From Pseudarthrobacter sp. NIBRBAC000502772 (GTDB lineage Bacteria; Actinomycetota; Actinomycetes; Actinomycetales; Micrococcaceae): a stretch of 64,000 nt of DNA. Where the stretch lies: positions 2,542,001 to 2,606,000 of the forward strand of contig NZ_CP041188.1 in the NCBI RefSeq assembly GCF_006517235.1, read 5' to 3'. The notes beneath the pieces were generated by a model. It worked only from the letters and a program-made list of their open reading frames with translations. It was not told the DNA's origin and did no database searches. The translations under genes were made by a program, and so were the position numbers. Below, in pieces: positions 1 to 8,246 of the stretch (position 1 is the stretch's first letter; the number at the start of each line of letters is the position of its first letter).

Positions 1-410
1 AGCGAACTGTCTTCGGCCGCCAGGTCTACGCGATCGGCGGCAATTCCGAGGCGGCCCGACTGAGCGGCATCCCGGTACGACGGATTATATTCAGTGTTTA
101 CGTCATTTCCGGTCTCTGCGCCGGAATTGCGGGAGTCATCGTGTCGGCACGGCTTGAAAGCGCCGTTCCTGATCTCGGAAGCGGCTACGAACTCAACGCG
201 ATCGCAGCAATCGTGCTCGGGGGTACCTCCCTGATGGGTGGCAGGGGGTCATTGATCGGTACTCTCGTCGGTGCGCTGTTCATCGCTGTGCTCTCAAACG
301 GAATGACCTTGCTGAACGTGCAGTCGTTCTATCAGCAGATCATCATGGGTGCGGTCATCCTCCTAGCGGTCTTTGTCGACCGCCTACGTCGCGGAACATC
401 CGTCGCCTAA
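1..410 (+). CDS. Sugar-type ABC transporter permease, C-terminal part
   Basis: The reading frame is open from the window edge (codons in the phase of base 3), so the true start lies upstream. The visible 135 residues match the C-terminal half of RbsC/BPD_transp_2 permeases. They include the loop 'YAIGGNSEAARLSGI', which in this family precedes the last membrane segments, then 'AIAAIVLGGTSLMGGRGS', two hydrophobic helices and a short basic tail. The protein would form the membrane channel of a ribose/AI-2-type importer, with its ATPase and binding protein presumably encoded upstream. The ABM-domain gene starts 27 bp after the stop and is probably cotranscribed. The substrate cannot be told from this fragment. 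Confidence 0.9.
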   Translation, partial: RTVFGRQVYAIGGNSEAARLSGIPVRRIIFSVYVISGLCAGIAGVIVSARLESAVPDLGSGYELNAIAAIVLGGTSLMGGRGSLIGTLVGALFIAVLSNGMTLLNVQSFYQQIIMGAVILLAVFVDRLRRGTSVA

Positions 411-437
411 CCGGTTCTTACACCAGCAAAGGACATC

Positions 438-749
438 ATGAATGGACTAGTAGTCGTCGTCAGCCTCAGCCCTGCAAACGGACATCGCGAAAAACTCCTC
501 GCCGTTTGCCGCAAATACTGGCCCGGTGTGCAGGAAGAACCCGGATGCGAGCTATTCGCCCTCCACGAGGGCCCAGACTCCTTCATGGTTATCGAGCGCT
601 GGTCGAGTCGCTTGCTCTGGGAGCAGCACCTTGCCACGGCTGATAACGCCGCCCTCAACGCCGAGCTGGCACCGCTTCTAGCAGAGCCCGCGAATGTGTG
701 GCCGCTAACTGCTGTGCCGATCGGTGACAAGTCGAAGGCAATCCTGTGA
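438..749 (+). CDS. ABM-domain protein (YgiN/LsrG-like putative monooxygenase or isomerase)
   Basis: This 103-aa protein has the antibiotic-biosynthesis-monooxygenase (ABM) ferredoxin-like fold pattern: a beta strand at the start, 'HREKLLAVCRKYWPGVQEEPGC' as a helix and turn, then 'MVIERWSS..LWEQHLAT' near residues 50-70. The ATG follows AAAGGA at a normal distance. ABM proteins of this size act as small cofactor-free oxygenases or isomerases. In Lsr operons the ABM protein LsrG processes phosphorylated AI-2 downstream of an RbsC-like permease, which is the arrangement here. An LsrG-like sugar-phosphate role is therefore possible but is inference from context only. Confidence 0.8.
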   Translation: MNGLVVVVSLSPANGHREKLLAVCRKYWPGVQEEPGCELFALHEGPDSFMVIERWSSRLLWEQHLATADNAALNAELAPLLAEPANVWPLTAVPIGDKSKAIL

Positions 750-1399
750 TTCCTAGCGACGCGTAAGGCTAGGTCCGTACCCGGTCCACGCGAGATCACG
801 GACTACTTGGTCAGGAAACATAGGCCGACATCGCTACTTCACCGCGCGGCCAGGATAGAGGTAGTCGCCCAAGATGGTCGTTTCACTAGACCGGGCCTCG
901 GGCCATCAGAGGGCGCGGTATCCGCCGGTGACTGGACCCGGCGCGCGATGTTGAACCGCCGTGAGGCCCGACCGAGCTGTGGAGTGCGCCGGTACAAACA
1001 CCTAGAAGGGAGCCAGGGCTCAGCGCCGGCACCTTCCAATTCCGGTCCTGGCCTTACTCTCGGGCGGCATGATCCTGGTTTCGCGAAGTCCATTTTCGTC
1101 AGCTAATTACTGGAGAGGGCGGCCAGGAAGCGGGCGTTGATTTTGCCGGACGGGAAGAAATGGGATGCTCAAGATTTCGCCGCCAATCCCAAGGACTGGA
1201 GGACGCGTCATAGGTGCCATCTCACATGCCTTGGCTGCGGCTCCCGCGCCTTCTTTCGGCACACTTCCAGGCGTGGGAGCCAGCATCCTTTGATGCTCGG
1301 CCACGTCGGTGGACCTGCCCCTCATTGCCTACAGCCACGGCGTCTTCAAGTACCTGCAGTAACGGACCCGGCTTGCGTCGGCCGGCACAGGACCGAAGC
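750..1399. other. Gene-poor stretch
   Basis: No reading frame here looks like a known protein, and overlapping frames on both strands are arginine/proline-rich shadows. A short plus-strand tail reading 'LPLIAYSHGVFKYLQ' ends near base 1362 and may be a gene remnant, but nothing upstream supports it. The stretch separates the transporter end from the convergent GH15 gene. Confidence 0.4.
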
Positions 1400-3217
1400 T
1401 CAATGTTTGGGATGCAGGCTGAGGCGGTCCACGCCGTGCATGGCGTCTGCCGCTCGCACTAGGGTCAGATGGGAGAAGGCTTGTGGAAAGTTTCCCGCCA
1501 TCCGCTTTTCCTTCATTGAATATTCTTCGCTGAGCAGGCCCAGCTCGTTGGCGAGCCCGGCCAGCACGTCCATCAGGTTCCTGGCGTCGGCCCAGCGGCC
1601 TGACCGCGCGTACTGTTCTACTAGCCAGAAGGAGCATGCGAGGAACGCATGTTCTCCCGGTTCCAATCCGTCTACTCCTGTTTCGGTGCGGTAGCGCATC
1701 AGCAGGCCCTCGGCAGTGAGCAGCTCCTTTTCCAACTGGTCAACCGTACCGAGCATGCGCTCATCGTCGTAGGCAAGGAAGCCAACCTGCGGCAAGGCCA
1801 GCAGAGCAGCGTCCGTCTGCCGACCGCCGTAGGTTTGGGTGAAGGAGTTGAGGTCCCGGTTGAATCCGAGATCCATGATTTCCGCGGCCAATCCCTCACG
1901 GAGTTGCTTCCAATGCTCTGCCGGTCCAGCTAGGCCATGATCGCGAACAGCCCGCACTCCGCTGTCAAAGGCGGCCCACATCATCACCCGGGAGTGGGTG
2001 AAGTACTGGGCATCGCCGCGCATTTCCCACAGGCCGAAGTCTTTGTCCTCAAGGTGATTTTCCACGGATCCGAGCAGCGCACGCTGGAGTGCCCAGGAGA
2101 AGTGGTCTTCCTTGCCTCCGGCGAGCCGAAGCCTTTCAAGTGCCACCATCACCTCACCGACCACGTCAGCCTGGTACTGGGACACGGCAGCGTTCCCGAT
2201 TCGCACCGGCCTGGAATTCTGGTATCCGGGAAGGTGGGGGAGCTCCTTTTCCGTCAGGTCCCGCTCACCCCCCACGCCGTACATAATCTGCAGGTCCTCC
2301 GGATCGCCCGCGAGTGCACGTAAAAGCCAGTTGCGCCACTTCAGCGCCTCCGATTCATAGCCATGTGTCAACATGGCCTCCAACGTCAAAGAGGCATCGC
2401 GCAGCCAACAGTAGCGGTAGTCCCAATTGCGTGACCCACCAAAATCTTCCGGTAGGGATGTGGTGGGCGCAGCGACAATGCCGCCTGTCTCGTAGTGGGT
2501 GAGCGCACGAAGCACAAGCAGCGAACGCTTCACTGCACTGCCGTATTTGCCGTCATCGCGGCAATTTCCTGCCCAGGTGGTCCAATAGGCCACAGCCAGT
2601 TCAAGGGCGGCATCGACATTGACGGCCGAGGGCACATCCTCGTGCGAGGGGAACCATGTCAGTTCGAAGTCCACGTTCTTCCCCTGTGCAACCCAAATTT
2701 CCCCGGCATGCCGGTGACCTTCCGCAATCGGAAGATCTTCTCCCCGGAGGGCCAGGGCGTCCGGACCCGACATGGCCAGGAGAATCTCCGCACCCTGACC
2801 CGGCGCGCTATCACGGACCCGGCTCACCCAAGGCAACACGGTGGCGTATTGGGGTCGGATTCTAATCTCGTGGCGCATGAGGACCGTCCCGCTGAGTCCT
2901 GTCATGCGACGGACAAGACGCGAACGGTTGTCACCCACCGGCATGAAGTCCGTCACCAAGACCTTGCCGGCATCGGTCTGCCATGTTGTTTGGAGTACAA
3001 ACGTCGAGTCGACGTAGTGGCGGTCAATGACCACGGCCTCCGGCGCGCTCGGCGCCAACAGCCATCGACCATGTTCCTCACCCCCGAGTAGGGCAGCAAA
3101 GACCGCGGGCGAGTCGAAACGCGGGAAACACAGCCAGTCAACGCTGCCCCGCCGCGAAACAAGAGGCCCGGTGTGAAGATCGGAAAGCAGCGCATAATCC
3201 TCTATTAGTGCGGCCAT
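1400..3217 (-). CDS. Glycoside hydrolase family 15 protein (glucoamylase/trehalase type)
   Basis: This 605-aa intracellular protein has the usual GH15 layout. The N-terminal beta-sandwich begins 'IEDYALLSDLHTGPLVSRRG..DWLCFPRFDSP'. The (alpha/alpha)6 barrel carries the signature 'GSRNWDYRYCWLRDAS' near residues 262-277. The C-terminal segment 'GLEPGEHAFLACSFWLVEQ' holds the region that supplies the catalytic base. There is no signal peptide, which fits an enzyme acting on cytoplasmic alpha-glucans or trehalose. Family membership is clear, but the choice between glucoamylase and trehalase is not. A second, frameshifted copy lies at 18136-19960. Each copy has a small 48-aa gene within 400 bp of its start. 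Confidence 0.92.
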   Translation of the reverse strand: MAALIEDYALLSDLHTGPLVSRRGSVDWLCFPRFDSPAVFAALLGGEEHGRWLLAPSAPEAVVIDRHYVDSTFVLQTTWQTDAGKVLVTDFMPVGDNRSRLVRRMTGLSGTVLMRHEIRIRPQYATVLPWVSRVRDSAPGQGAEILLAMSGPDALALRGEDLPIAEGHRHAGEIWVAQGKNVDFELTWFPSHEDVPSAVNVDAALELAVAYWTTWAGNCRDDGKYGSAVKRSLLVLRALTHYETGGIVAAPTTSLPEDFGGSRNWDYRYCWLRDASLTLEAMLTHGYESEALKWRNWLLRALAGDPEDLQIMYGVGGERDLTEKELPHLPGYQNSRPVRIGNAAVSQYQADVVGEVMVALERLRLAGGKEDHFSWALQRALLGSVENHLEDKDFGLWEMRGDAQYFTHSRVMMWAAFDSGVRAVRDHGLAGPAEHWKQLREGLAAEIMDLGFNRDLNSFTQTYGGRQTDAALLALPQVGFLAYDDERMLGTVDQLEKELLTAEGLLMRYRTETGVDGLEPGEHAFLACSFWLVEQYARSGRWADARNLMDVLAGLANELGLLSEEYSMKEKRMAGNFPQAFSHLTLVRAADAMHGVDRLSLHPKH

Positions 3218-3441
3218 GCTTCACTAAATCACGACGGGCCGCAATCCACATAGGCCTGTCTTCCCCTAGCGCTTTGATCTCCATGTGCCGCCGTCTGGGC
3301 CACCGTGCCGAGCATCTGGCCCTAGGAATAGAAGGCCGAGCATTGGTTTCCTACCGCTGACGAGCTGTTAGAGCAAGGCCTCGGAGGACGAAGTCCACTG
3401 ACCTCGGTGGCTGCTGGGAGAATCTTCGGTAGTGGGGCGTC

Positions 3442-3588
3442 TCAAGCATGGGTAAGTCGAAGTCCGGGAGTGCAGTCGAAGAATTCCGGCTGCACGACGC
3501 GTGCAAACGGAATAACGAGCCATTGGTTGCCGTAGAACTCCACGTAGGAGTCGGCGGGGCAACGTGCAAAGGCTTCTTCGCGAGTCAT
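3442..3588 (-). CDS. 48-aa protein, one of a paralogous pair, function unknown
   Basis: This short gene runs from ATG at 3588 to TGA at 3442 and encodes 48 residues beginning 'MTREEAFARCPADSYVEFYG'. I support it because a second gene at 17599-17745 encodes a protein of exactly the same length with 31 of 48 identical residues by my alignment. Third-position changes are common between the two, so selection has kept the protein. Conserved features are Cys10, the DSYVE.YG.QWL block, PFA, and a CTPGLR motif near residues 39-44. No membrane segment is visible. It lies 225 bp upstream of the GH15 gene on the same strand. The family is unknown to me. Confidence 0.72.
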   Translation of the reverse strand: MTREEAFARCPADSYVEFYGNQWLVIPFARVVQPEFFDCTPGLRLTHA

Positions 3589-4145
3589 CGTGTGTTCCCT
3601 TCAATAGTGTTCGAACGGGTAGGGTTTGACCCGAGCCGCGTCATCCAAGCACTCCAGCACTGCGACTTACGGATGCGAGCGGGATGTCGCTGTGCTGTTA
3701 GTCTTCATGATAACCGAAATTTTCTACCAAAATATAGTCTTGGGAAGAAATTTCCCATTACGGCACCCATGACCGCAAAGCCGGGCCGGATCTCTCCCGG
3801 GGCGACCACGGTTTCGGCTGGGAGATAGCGGAGGCGACCGGAACCATCCAGGTCCCCGCTGCGACGGAATACCGGTTGTTCGACACATCACCTCTGCCGG
3901 TAACCAAGCACGAGCCGTCCGGCAAGTCACGCCGCAGCTTCGTCCGATGGGCCAAGAGGATACAGCGTTGGGCGTTGGCATCCTCCTTGCGGGCCTTCTT
4001 GACCCCTGGTAGCTGCCATCGCCCCGCCCGTCTGGCTACCTGCGTCTGGTCATGCAAGTTCCCTCGCTATAGCCCATGAAAGCTCTGACGCGAGGAAAAT
4101 ACCGAAATTCCGTTCCGGAATGCTTCGGGCGCAGAACGCAGAGTT
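3589..4145. other. Intergenic region without recognisable gene
   Basis: No frame on either strand resembles a known protein. The sequence around 3700-3750 is AT-richer than its surroundings (for example 'ccaaaatatagtcttggg') and may hold a promoter for the minus-strand 48-aa gene. The rest is unassigned. Confidence 0.35.
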
Positions 4146-4170
4146 GCCGCGCCCCTGTCGGGGGCGCGGC
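4146..4170. terminator. GC-rich hairpin at the left edge of repeat A
   Basis: GCCGCGCCCC and GGGGCGCGGC form a perfect 10-bp stem around a 5-base loop. No T run follows on the plus strand, so it is either a weak terminator or a structural element of the repeat. The hairpin is seen directly; its role is inferred. Confidence 0.5.
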
Positions 4171-4199
4171 AGTCGCGGTCGGTTATTCAAAATCTGTCA

Positions 4200-4760
4200 G
4201 AAAAGGGTGTGCACAATGTGCACACCCCGGGCGTCGGACTCGGCCGTACTAGTGCCGGATCGGGCCGGATTCCGTTTGTTACCGGGGGAGCCCACTGTTT
4301 GCAGGGGCTGGAATGCGGTTCGAGTCCCACCTCGGGCACAGCATGACCCCTCGTCAGAGGGGTTTTTTGCTTTAATGTGTTGACATAAACCCTCCACGGG
4401 TACCTCTGACGCTGTCCGCGGTCTCTACCTGGCGCCGCGGTGGCCTGTGAAGTTCTGTGGGTGGCGGGGTCAGGGTCCTGGCTAGTGGGCCCTCCGCCTG
4501 CTGCAATCTAGGGTTATGGGTCGTCCTTTCTTGCTGTTTCCGATGGCCAGGTGTTGGCCTTCACTCATTCATGGCCAAGAGCTGTGGTGACGACATGACC
4601 AAGCCGAATCCTCTTCGACGATCTTCCTTGGATAGCTGCTTTCTGCGAGCCAGGTACGGTGCGCTCATCGCGTGTTTGTCCGGCCAAAGAGGGTGTGCAC
4701 ATTGTGCAGACCTTGTCCACGGGCGGCTTTCGACCTGCTCTTTGATCCCCTCCACCTGGT
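4200..4760 (+). repeat. Repeat copy A: palindrome, tRNA-like 3' end and terminator
   Basis: This non-coding segment recurs at 20640-21290 (copy B, similar over its full length) and 35580-35810 (copy C, first part only). It has three parts. A perfect palindrome lies at 4205-4227, with 11-bp arms around GTGCACA-A-TGTGCAC. A stretch at 4318-4339 carries TTCGAGTCCCACCTCGGGCA, which is identical in all copies and looks like the T-loop and acceptor end of a tRNA. A terminator follows. A second, imperfect palindrome at 4694-4710 closes the copy. No 5' tRNA half (an acceptor such as GCCCGAG) is present, so this is not a working tRNA. The end fits a Leu-type tRNA, but that is a guess. Confidence 0.75.
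4346..4368 (+). terminator. Intrinsic terminator inside repeat A
   Basis: ACCCCTC, a GTCA loop and GAGGGGT are followed by six T residues. The position directly after the tRNA-like end is where a tRNA gene would carry its terminator. Confidence 0.8.
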
Positions 4761-4779
4761 TCTTCTGACAGAAGATCTC

Positions 4780-4900
4780 TGTTTCCGGCGACATGACTTT
4801 GCGGCCCAGTTCGACAGTGTCATTGGACGTTCCGGGTTCAGCGGGAACGTCTTTGGGGCATCTGCGGCAGGCGAACGAGCCGTCGACAGAGTTCAGGTGT
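4780..4900 (-). mobile_element. Short insertion-sequence remnant (matches 29474-29495)
   Basis: The 22-base core at 4829-4850 is repeated exactly at 29474-29495 apart from orientation-neutral context, and both places read 'VPAEPGTS' on the minus strand. At the second site this lies beside a frame that resembles an ISL3-type transposase, so this copy is probably a smaller scrap of the same element. No intact ends are visible. Confidence 0.35.
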
Positions 4901-5051
4901 GTGGGATCCGGACCTTCCGTCGATCAGTCATACCTGTCCATGACTGGGAGGACGGCTTTCGACATGACTTCCTGAATGTGCTTTCGTACCTTGGCCGGCC
5001 TCGAAGCCCCTTGCGCATCTTCAGTGGCCGGCATTTACGGCGACCGGAGGG

Positions 5052-5517
5052 TCAGGACGTGCCGACTTCGCGCTGGTGCTTGGTCGCGGTGTAGCCGCGG
5101 GATTCGGAGGCGAATTCCTTTTCCTGCAGCTCGACGCAGGCGCTCATGCCTTCACGGGCGTAGCCGTGGGCGAGGTCGAACATCGAGTAGTTCAGGGCGT
5201 GGAAGCCGGCCAGGGTGATGAACTGGAAGGTGAAGCCCATGGCGCCGAGTTCACGCTGGAACTTGGCGATCGTGGCGTCGTCCGGGTGCTTGCGCCAGTT
5301 GAACGACGGCGAGCCGTTGTAGGTTGCTTCCACAGCTTCTCGGAGCCGCGGCCGGGCGAGGGTGGGTTCTTCGGAGACGCGGCCGTGGAGGCGGACGACA
5401 TCCGTTGCCTTGTAGTCATGGGTCACACCCCTTCCCGGGGGTGGCGGCCCACTCGAACTCCAGTTCGCCGGCCTGCTCTTCGGGCGTCTGCTGGGTGGGC
5501 TCGAATGCTGCAGGCAT
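5052..5517 (-). pseudogene. aceA: Isocitrate lyase, internally deleted and frameshifted
   Basis: The minus strand begins with an isocitrate-lyase-like N terminus (ATG near 5517, '[24 protein letters not shown]'). It shifts frame near 5430, continues '[18 protein letters not shown]', then jumps straight to C-terminal sequence '[15 protein letters not shown]', '[19 protein letters not shown]' and '[12 protein letters not shown]'. A normal enzyme is about 430-440 aa, and roughly the middle 60 percent is missing here, including the region of the catalytic Cys. The gene cannot make an active glyoxylate-cycle enzyme, so an intact copy should exist elsewhere in the genome. Confidence 0.85.
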
Positions 5518-5643
5518 CTCCTTGATTGAGCTCCGCATGAATCCTGAATCGGTCAGTCCCGCTTCCTTGCGGGGACGGGACTGGGCTTCTGTAGGCAATA
5601 CTTTTCTGCACTTCCTCCGCACTTACTAGTGCTAAATCAATGC
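5518..5643. other. Intergenic sequence upstream of the carboxylase operon
   Basis: No gene is seen between the isocitrate lyase remnant and the palindromes that precede the carboxylase operon. The divergent arrangement means promoters for both sides could lie here. Confidence 0.4.
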
Positions 5644-5703
5644 CCACCCGGGTGGCCTGCAGAGTCCACCCGGGGAGGTAGTAGCCAGCCACACCATGTG
5701 TGG
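5644..5703 (+). promoter_or_regulatory. Palindromes upstream of carboxylase operon, candidate regulator sites
   Basis: A perfect 12-bp palindrome CCACCCGGGTGG lies at 5644-5655. A direct half copy CCACCCGGG is at 5666-5674, and a second palindrome CCACAC-CAT-GTGTGG at 5689-5703. They sit 100-160 bp before the first carboxylase gene, in the only sizeable gap of the operon. They are plausible targets for the LAL-LuxR regulator at 13752-16547, but no binding data exist. Confidence 0.45.
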
Positions 5704-5803
5704 GGCGAGACTGAGATCGGTCCTCGTTGTGGCTGGAATCACAGCCGAACGGTGAGGAATGTGCAGCACGTGTCTCCGCGCCTCAACATACAAAGGAGTA
5801 TAA

Positions 5804-7732
5804 ATGGAACGGCTCATTAACATCGATAACGGTGGGACGCTGACCGATATTTGTGTCTGGGATGGTGAAAGTTTTTCGTTCACGAAGACGCTCACCACGC
5901 CTTTCGACCTCTCGCAATGTCTCTTCGACGGCATGGCCAAGGCTTCCAAGGAAATCTTCGGTGAAGAAGATCTTCCGGGACTCTTGCACTCCACGCGTCA
6001 CATCCGGTACTCCACCACCCAAGGTACAAATGCGCTTGTGGAGCGTAAAGGACCCCGGATCGGGATCCTCACAGATAGCCCCGCCCTGGCCGACGAACTT
6101 CGCAAGGGCGACGCGGCAGCGGAGCTGTTCGAAGAACTCGTCGGGACCCGCGTAGCGGTCATCAATTCCGAACAAGGAGGGGACGCGTTATCGCAGGAAA
6201 TCGTCAAGCACGTTAATCGATTGACGACCGATGGTGCGGCCAGACTTGTGATCGCCATGGCGGACAGGGAAAAGGAAAAGGCCGTCAAAGGTATCCTGCT
6301 GCGAAAATTCCCCCGGCATTTGCTGGGGTCAGTGCCTATCCTTTTCTCTTGGGAATTCACGCCCGACGCCGTCCGGGGGCGGCGCGTTTGGTCCGGAATC
6401 ATCAACTCGTTCCTGCACCCGACCATGGAACGCTTCCTGTACAGCGCCGAGCACCGGTTGCGGGATCACAAGGTCAAAAACCCGCTCCTGATCTACCGCA
6501 ACGACGGGGCCTCCTCACGTGTGGCTAAGTCAGTGGCGTTGAAGACCTATTCTTCCGGTCCCCGGGGCGGGCTGGAAGGAACCAAGGCGCTCTCCGAGGC
6601 CTACGGACTTGCACACGTGCTCATGATCGACGTCGGCGGGACAACGACTGACGTCGGTTCGGTGAAAAACTCGACCATCTCGACGGACCGCCGGGGATCC
6701 ATCCAGGGTGTCCCTGTCTCCTTTGAGATGAGCAACGTCCACTCCAGCGGAGTGGGAGGCAGCTCCGTCATCGCCCTCCGCGACGGCGTCATCACGGTCG
6801 GCCCTGAGAGCGTCGGGGCCGCACCGGGCCCGGCATGCTTTGGCTTCGGCGGCAAGCAGGCAACCATCACCGACGTCAACCTGCTCCTGGGGGTCCTGGA
6901 TCCGGACACCTACCTCGACGGAGGGTTCAGCCTTGACGCCGAGCGGTCGCGGGCAGTCATCACCGAAGTCATCGCAGACCCGCTCGGCATAACGGTGAAT
7001 GAGGCACTGATTCGAATGGAGGCTGCCTACTTCGAGCGCCTGTCTCAGTCCTTTGCCTCCGACGTCGAGGATGCAGACGCCACCACGGTTGCTGCCTTCG
7101 GAGGCGCCGGACCGATGAGTGCCTGCGGAGCCGCACGGATCGCGGGCGTTCGCCGAGTACTGGTGCCAAGAATGGCTGCGGTCTTTTCAGCCTTCGGAAT
7201 CGGCTTTTCTGATATTGCACAGACCTACGAGGCCAACGTGGCCGGAATGGGAGCCGCAGAGTTCGGCGAAACGAAAGACACGCTTCTGGCCCGTGCGACG
7301 CGGGACATGTTCCAGGAGGGCCATGGCATCGACGAATGCCGGCTTGAATGGAGCATCGTGCTTGAAGACGCCGAAGGACAGCTGATTTCGGAGCTCCCGC
7401 ACCTGGAATCCGATCCGCGGCCCGGCGCCAGCGAACACAACACCATGCTGGCCCTGACGGCACGCTTCGAACTGCCGCACGCGTCGATCAGGCGGACCGA
7501 ATCCGCGCTCGAGACACCCGCCGTCGCCACCGCCACCCGAAAGGTCCGCTCCGCTGTGAACACGGTGGACGAGGTCCCGGTATTCGGGCTGGAAGGCCAG
7601 GTACCGGGGGCAACAGCCGCGGGCCCGGCCATCGTTGAAGGCCCTTACTTTACGGCCCGTGTGCCGCAGGGCTGGAGGTTTGACGTGACTGTTTCCGGTG
7701 ACCTCATGCTCACAGACACAATCCAGAACTGA
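5804..7732 (+). CDS. HyuA-type carboxylase subunit (ApcA-like, first of two)
   Basis: This 642-aa protein belongs to the hydantoinase/oxoprolinase A family. It shows both phosphate-binding loops of the ASKHA-like ATPase fold: 'NGGTLTD' at residues 9-15 (usually GGTFTD) and 'DVGGTTTDVGSV' near residue 276. Glycine-rich 'FGGAGP' and 'FGFGGKQATITDVNLLLG' segments follow. In acetone and acetophenone carboxylases such subunits bind ATP and activate the ketone and bicarbonate. Its size (about 70 kDa) matches the ApcA subunit of acetophenone carboxylase. AAAGGAG precedes the ATG. It is the first gene of a four-gene operon that also carries a second, larger HyuA-type subunit, the arrangement of acetophenone rather than acetone carboxylase. 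Confidence 0.85.
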   Translation: MERLINIDNGGTLTDICVWDGESFSFTKTLTTPFDLSQCLFDGMAKASKEIFGEEDLPGLLHSTRHIRYSTTQGTNALVERKGPRIGILTDSPALADELRKGDAAAELFEELVGTRVAVINSEQGGDALSQEIVKHVNRLTTDGAARLVIAMADREKEKAVKGILLRKFPRHLLGSVPILFSWEFTPDAVRGRRVWSGIINSFLHPTMERFLYSAEHRLRDHKVKNPLLIYRNDGASSRVAKSVALKTYSSGPRGGLEGTKALSEAYGLAHVLMIDVGGTTTDVGSVKNSTISTDRRGSIQGVPVSFEMSNVHSSGVGGSSVIALRDGVITVGPESVGAAPGPACFGFGGKQATITDVNLLLGVLDPDTYLDGGFSLDAERSRAVITEVIADPLGITVNEALIRMEAAYFERLSQSFASDVEDADATTVAAFGGAGPMSACGAARIAGVRRVLVPRMAAVFSAFGIGFSDIAQTYEANVAGMGAAEFGETKDTLLARATRDMFQEGHGIDECRLEWSIVLEDAEGQLISELPHLESDPRPGASEHNTMLALTARFELPHASIRRTESALETPAVATATRKVRSAVNTVDEVPVFGLEGQVPGATAAGPAIVEGPYFTARVPQGWRFDVTVSGDLMLTDTIQN

Positions 7733-7775
7733 CCATCACACAACTATTTTGAACGAAGAACAGGTGAGACACGCT

Positions 7776-8231
7776 ATGCGGATCCCAATGACCGAATATC
7801 TGATCATCGATCTCGACACGGAGCGATGGACCTGCAAGGTCTGCAGCCATGATCTCGGGGACGCGAGAGGCAACTACAAGGAGGGAACCCTGGTTTATGA
7901 CCGGGACCCAAGGGAAATCCACCAGTCGATTCTGGACCCGGAAAAGTACGAATTCACGTTTGCTCCGGACCCCTCCTTCTGCCGGATCCTTGAATTCTAC
8001 TGCCCGGGTTGCGCCACGCAGCTTGAAACGGAATATGTGCCGCCAGGACACCCGCCGACCGTGGACATGCTCTGGGACATCGACTCGCTCCGCGAAAAGT
8101 GGGACAAGCGCGGGACCGATCCGGCGTCCGTCATCAACTACGGCCCCGGTGAAGAGGCCGTTGCCGACTTCAGCCCGGCCCTTGGCTCCTACAACAGCCT
8201 CTCCCCGTCCGCACCTCATTCGCACAGCTAA
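7776..8231 (+). CDS. Small zinc-binding carboxylase subunit (acetone carboxylase gamma/ApcB-like)
   Basis: I start this at ATG 7776 (MRIPMTEY), giving 151 aa; a longer frame overlaps the previous gene and lacks a ribosome site. Two Cys pairs are clear: 'WTCKVC' near residue 23 and 'FYCPGC' near residue 80. They are spaced like the zinc ligands of the gamma subunit of acetone carboxylase and the small subunit of acetophenone carboxylase. 'EYVPPGHPP' after the second pair is also typical. The small subunit is a structural member of the complex. Its position between the two HyuA genes, 43 bp from one and 15 bp from the next, supports stoichiometric expression. Confidence 0.8.
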   Translation: MRIPMTEYLIIDLDTERWTCKVCSHDLGDARGNYKEGTLVYDRDPREIHQSILDPEKYEFTFAPDPSFCRILEFYCPGCATQLETEYVPPGHPPTVDMLWDIDSLREKWDKRGTDPASVINYGPGEEAVADFSPALGSYNSLSPSAPHSHS

Positions 8232-8246
8232 AGGAAACCACTGGTC

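Noticed and set aside
4250..4345. A functional tRNA gene at repeat A (also B and C)
   Set aside because: Only the T-loop and acceptor 3' end are convincing. No 5' acceptor strand, D-arm or anticodon arm is found upstream, and the T-stem is unpaired in copy A.
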